Below are positions 6,201-8,496 of a stretch of 8,496 nucleotides of DNA, piece after piece. The stretch spans positions 1 to 8,496 of the forward strand of contig JABGQJ010000313.1 in the NCBI GenBank assembly GCA_018648945.1. The letters are read 5' to 3'. The first letter of the stretch is position 1. Each line of letters opens with the position of its first letter. A model generated the notes under the pieces. The model saw nothing but the letters and a program-made list of their open reading frames with translations. It did no database searches and was not told the DNA's origin. The stretch is from Victivallales bacterium. GTDB taxonomy: Bacteria; Verrucomicrobiota; Lentisphaeria; Oligosphaerales; Lenti-02. The translations under genes and the position numbers were made by a program.

Positions 6201-7490
6201 TCAGGACTGCGTTTCCGCATGCAGTCCCTGAAGTAGGTCAAGCGCGGTGCTGGCCATCTGGTCACCGGCGTCGTGGCGCATCTTGCTCCACAGGGCGGTG
6301 GTGGTCTCGTGCCCGCCCTTGCGCGCGAAGGCCTCTTGGGTGGGGATGTAGCCCACCCAGCCGTTCGCCAGAGAGACCACATAGGTGCGGTCGAAGGGGC
6401 TCTCCTGCTTGATCCGCAGGCCGAACTCCATGAAATATTCGGCGGGCATGGCGGCAAAGCCGGTCTTCCCCAGACGGAAGACCTGGACCTCCACGTCCTC
6501 GCCGCCCTCGCGCTCCCGGGCCATAGCCTGGAGCGCGGCATAGTCGTACCAGCCACGTTGGATCAGTGACTGGAAGACATTCCCCTGCACGTCCGGATCG
6601 GCGAAGTCGCGTTCGGCCTGCTCGAAGTCGCGATACGCCACGCGGAGCGTGCACGAGGTCACGCCGACGCTTGCGTCGGCGGGCTTTGGCATGCCGTCGA
6701 GGATGCGCATGGTCGTCTCGGCCAACATGCTGCCCGTGCGTTCCTTGGTGTCCTTGAGATGGGGATCCAGGAAATTGCCGTGGAAGATGTTCCCGCAGGG
6801 GCCATTGAGGAACACGACCTGGCAGTTCTCGCCCAGTTGGTCCTGAAGTCGGTCTCGCAGGACCCCGGGGTAGCCAGCGGAGAGCTGGCCCATATGGTGG
6901 ACCGCATGGCAACCGAAGTTGACCAGCACACCAAGATCCTGGCCGGCTTCGGACTGGACCCGGAGCACGCCCAGCTCGGGGTCGACGACGTTTTCGTTGC
7001 AGAGCACGCGAGTCAGGGCGCCGCCCGTTGGTTGGCTGACGATGCAGTCGTCGCGGGTGATGAAGCGGCGGTTGAAGGAGACTCGGTGCTCGAGCCCACT
7101 GCCCGTGGCGATGCGGGCGGGTTCGAGACGGTCGATGGCCCCGACCACCGCTTCGGCCGCGCGTTCGCACAGGAACTCGATGTACTCCTCGTCCTTGGCG
7201 AAGCTGGGTCGGGAGATGACGGCGGGGCAGGCGTGGTTGTGGGTGGTGCAGACGAGGATGTGCCCCGGCGGGATGTCGCGCTGGGAGGCCACGCGCGACC
7301 GGATATCGGCCACGAGGTGTGCCTCGATGATGACTACGTCCAGGCAGACCATGGTGAAGAGGGTCCGCTCGTCGCCGAAGGCGGCAGCTTGGGCCGACAG
7401 CGGGTCCATGACCGCGGCTGCCTCTCCCAGGTAGGTGCGGATGGGGAGCGTGGTCGGGGTGATGTCGGTGTGATGGAATCCGGCCTGCAT
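6201..7490 (-). CDS. Neutral/alkaline ceramidase-like hydrolase, cytoplasmic, altered nucleophile motif
   Basis: This 429-residue protein belongs to the neutral/alkaline non-lysosomal ceramidase-like N-terminal domain family, zinc amidases whose known members cleave the amide bond of ceramide. Expected zinc-site blocks are present: TTHNHACP (residues 82-89, His84 and His86), NFGCHAVHHM (191-200, His195), MPAEYF (348-353, Glu351) and GWVGYIPT (377-384, Tyr381). They line up in order with the two His, Glu and Tyr ligands known from the Pseudomonas aeruginosa enzyme. The nucleophile block, GDVSPN in true ceramidases, appears here as NGPCGNI (229-235), with no Ser. There is no signal peptide and no C-terminal ceramidase domain, so it is probably intracellular and may act on another amide or ester. 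The ATG at 7490 is chosen for its strong Shine-Dalgarno site; the open frame upstream to 7949 is a shadow of the neighbouring gene. It probably shares a transcript with the unknown gene 83 bp upstream. Confidence 0.85.
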   Translation of the reverse strand: MQAGFHHTDITPTTLPIRTYLGEAAAVMDPLSAQAAAFGDERTLFTMVCLDVVIIEAHLVADIRSRVASQRDIPPGHILVCTTHNHACPAVISRPSFAKDEEYIEFLCERAAEAVVGAIDRLEPARIATGSGLEHRVSFNRRFITRDDCIVSQPTGGALTRVLCNENVVDPELGVLRVQSEAGQDLGVLVNFGCHAVHHMGQLSAGYPGVLRDRLQDQLGENCQVVFLNGPCGNIFHGNFLDPHLKDTKERTGSMLAETTMRILDGMPKPADASVGVTSCTLRVAYRDFEQAERDFADPDVQGNVFQSLIQRGWYDYAALQAMAREREGGEDVEVQVFRLGKTGFAAMPAEYFMEFGLRIKQESPFDRTYVVSLANGWVGYIPTQEAFARKGGHETTTALWSKMRHDAGDQMASTALDLLQGLHAETQS

Positions 7491-7495
7491 GGCGA

Positions 7496-7501
7496 TCCTC
7501 C
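7496..7501 (-). promoter_or_regulatory. Strong Shine-Dalgarno site for the ceramidase-like gene
   Basis: On the minus strand GGAGGA lies 5 nt before the ATG (7490-7488). It settles the start against the much longer open frame reaching 7949, and predicts good translation. Confidence 0.8.
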
Positions 7502-7527
7502 GTGGCGCAGTTGGTCGTGCGGGAAAC

Positions 7528-7555
7528 AGCCTAGTTGCGGCCCGCCAAGACGCAA
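7528..7555 (-). promoter_or_regulatory. Possible weak promoter in the gap before the ceramidase-like gene
   Basis: On the minus strand TTGCGT (7555-7550) and TAGGCT (7533-7528) are spaced by 16 bp. Each matches the sigma-70 consensus at only three of six positions, although these include TTG of the -35 and the first, second and last bases of the -10. It would give a leader of about 30 nt. It may be chance, as the two genes can equally be read from one upstream promoter. Confidence 0.2.
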
Positions 7556-7573
7556 CCCGCGCGAACGGCAATC

Positions 7574-8496
7574 TCAGCCTGCCCGGGCGTATGGCATGAG
7601 GGCTAACTTGCGGGCGAAGAGGCCGACGAGCCACGCCTTGACCGGGCCATGGTCTCCCAGACGGGCCAGGAGATCGGCTTGGCGAGGCGAACTCGCCAAG
7701 CGGTCCGTCCGGAAGAGTCGGCAGGCAGCAAGGGCATCGGCAAACCAGGCGCGGATCTCGGCCATGTCGGGGCATGTGTCGGAGCAGTCCAGGAACGAGG
7801 GCACGGCGAGGGTTCCGGCCCGATGGCCTGCTGCGAGTTCCTGCGCCTGGTCGAGGTGGGCGATATACCACACGATGCGCTCCACGTAGCGGAACGCCTT
7901 CGGTCCACAGAGCCACGTGGAATGGATGCAGTCCCTGAGCCAAGGCCACTCAGGACAGGTGGCGCTCAGTTGCGCCTCCAGTTCCTGCGCCGCCGGGGCC
8001 TGGAGTTCAGTCCAGTAGGGGTCGTGGAACTGCGGATTCCCGTAGTGGTCCCCCTGGCACTGGGTGTCGCCAAGGGACTCGCCCTGGTAGAACTGGTCCC
8101 TGGCGTCGTTGTCCCAGGTCATGGACTTGCACCACCACTTCAGCCGATGAACGAGACGCTTCACCAGCAGCGATGTGGTCTCGGAGGGTGCTCCCAGGAT
8201 CTCCTGGAGCTGAATGGACGGATGCTGTGACGGTCGCTTTGCGAGCCAATCAACCAGGGCGTTGATGTAGAGCACCGCCTGCTCCTTGCGGTCTGCAGGG
8301 ATGGTGTAGCAGCTGTGGACGAACGGCAGGCAGGCGCGGGCCCCGATGGCGTTGAATACATCGAGGAAAGGGAGGGGGAAGGTGGCGTGGGGACACCCTG
8401 GGAGATAGGTCAACTGGCGTTCGAGGATATCCCGTGCCCAGATTGGGACGGCAGCCAGCGCCAGCTCCTCGGCGCAGAGACCGCGCAGTGCATCGT
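7574..8496 (-). CDS. Unknown protein rich in Cys and Trp, C-terminal part (5' end outside window)
   Basis: The frame is open from the right edge (first full codon at 8494-8492) to a TGA at 7576-7574, giving 306 visible residues. A TTG at 8413 is a possible start, but the residues before it (for example EELALAAVPIWARDILERQ) read as real protein, so the gene very likely continues out of the window. I do not recognise the family. The visible part has 12 Cys and 12 Trp, scattered rather than in a zinc-finger or CxxxCxxC iron-sulfur pattern; the nearest thing to a motif is CSDTC. An acidic and aromatic middle segment (DNDARDQFYQGESLGDTQ, then HYGNPQFHDPYW) is followed by a helix-rich C-terminal third. 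No signal peptide or membrane segment is seen in this part. It is a coding gene because it keeps a plausible composition over 306 codons and is followed by an 83-bp gap and a well-placed start of the next gene. Context suggests a shared transcript with the ceramidase-like hydrolase. Confidence 0.72.
   Translation of the reverse strand, partial: DALRGLCAEELALAAVPIWARDILERQLTYLPGCPHATFPLPFLDVFNAIGARACLPFVHSCYTIPADRKEQAVLYINALVDWLAKRPSQHPSIQLQEILGAPSETTSLLVKRLVHRLKWWCKSMTWDNDARDQFYQGESLGDTQCQGDHYGNPQFHDPYWTELQAPAAQELEAQLSATCPEWPWLRDCIHSTWLCGPKAFRYVERIVWYIAHLDQAQELAAGHRAGTLAVPSFLDCSDTCPDMAEIRAWFADALAACRLFRTDRLASSPRQADLLARLGDHGPVKAWLVGLFARKLALMPYARAG

Noticed and set aside
6759..7889. A 376-codon open frame on the plus strand
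   Set aside because: It is antisense to the ceramidase-like gene and runs on into the unknown gene; it encodes a Gly/Val/Asp-rich mirror of those genes with no family motif.
7491..7949. N-terminal extension of the ceramidase-like protein to 582 residues
   Set aside because: The extension overlaps the unknown gene in another frame, is rich in Arg and Pro, and the ATG at 7490 has a strong Shine-Dalgarno site right where family similarity begins.
8411..8413. TTG at 8413 as the true start of the right-edge gene
   Set aside because: The frame continues upstream to the window edge with protein-like sequence and no convincing ribosome binding site appears before the TTG, so the gene is treated as 5'-truncated by the window.
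1..8496. CRISPR arrays, tRNA/rRNA genes, insertion sequences, prophage genes
   Set aside because: No regularly spaced repeats, no tRNA-like cloverleaf seen, no transposase or integrase motifs, and gaps between genes are at most 210 bp.

Overview
The window is GC-rich bacterial chromosome (roughly 60-65% G+C by eye) with tightly packed genes. Four genes lie on the plus strand (1-6181) and two on the minus strand (6201-8496). The families present are a DUF115/MptE-like protein, a GHMP sugar kinase, a SWIM-type SNF2 helicase, a WcaA-like GT2 glycosyltransferase and a cytoplasmic ceramidase-like hydrolase. In my recollection this mix is common in large, mostly uncultured, GC-rich bacterial groups (for example the Armatimonadota, Hydrogenedentota, Planctomycetota or Lentisphaerota area). 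The sequence itself does not fix the taxon, and nothing in it looks like phage, plasmid, IS element, CRISPR, tRNA or rRNA.

Plus strand. The left edge cuts into the 3' end of a DUF115/MptE-like gene (ends 481). It is followed by a complete GHMP-family sugar kinase (563-1627) of the HddA/fucokinase type. Together they look like the end of a surface-glycan or sugar-activation operon. A 210-bp gap follows, holding a strong factor-independent terminator (1782-1811) inside a longer imperfect palindrome (1774-1819). Next is a 1087-residue SNF2-family helicase with an N-terminal SWIM zinc motif (1838-5101). A GT2 glycosyltransferase follows (5198-6181, or from 5120 if an upstream GTG is used).

Minus strand. 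A gene of unknown function, rich in Cys and Trp and cut by the right edge (7574-8496), is followed after 83 bp by a 429-residue neutral/alkaline ceramidase-like protein (6201-7490) with a strong Shine-Dalgarno site. The two probably form one transcription unit, which converges on the glycosyltransferase with only 19 bp between stop codons.

Working together: the DUF115 protein, the sugar kinase and the GT2 enzyme fit a cell-surface polysaccharide or glycoprotein glycan pathway. The SNF2 helicase sits among them with its own upstream terminator and has no obvious functional link. The minus-strand pair is a separate module. I do not see a clear new multi-gene system. The best leads are the unrecognised Cys/Trp-rich protein and the ceramidase-fold partner, whose zinc ligands seem intact but whose serine-nucleophile motif is altered.
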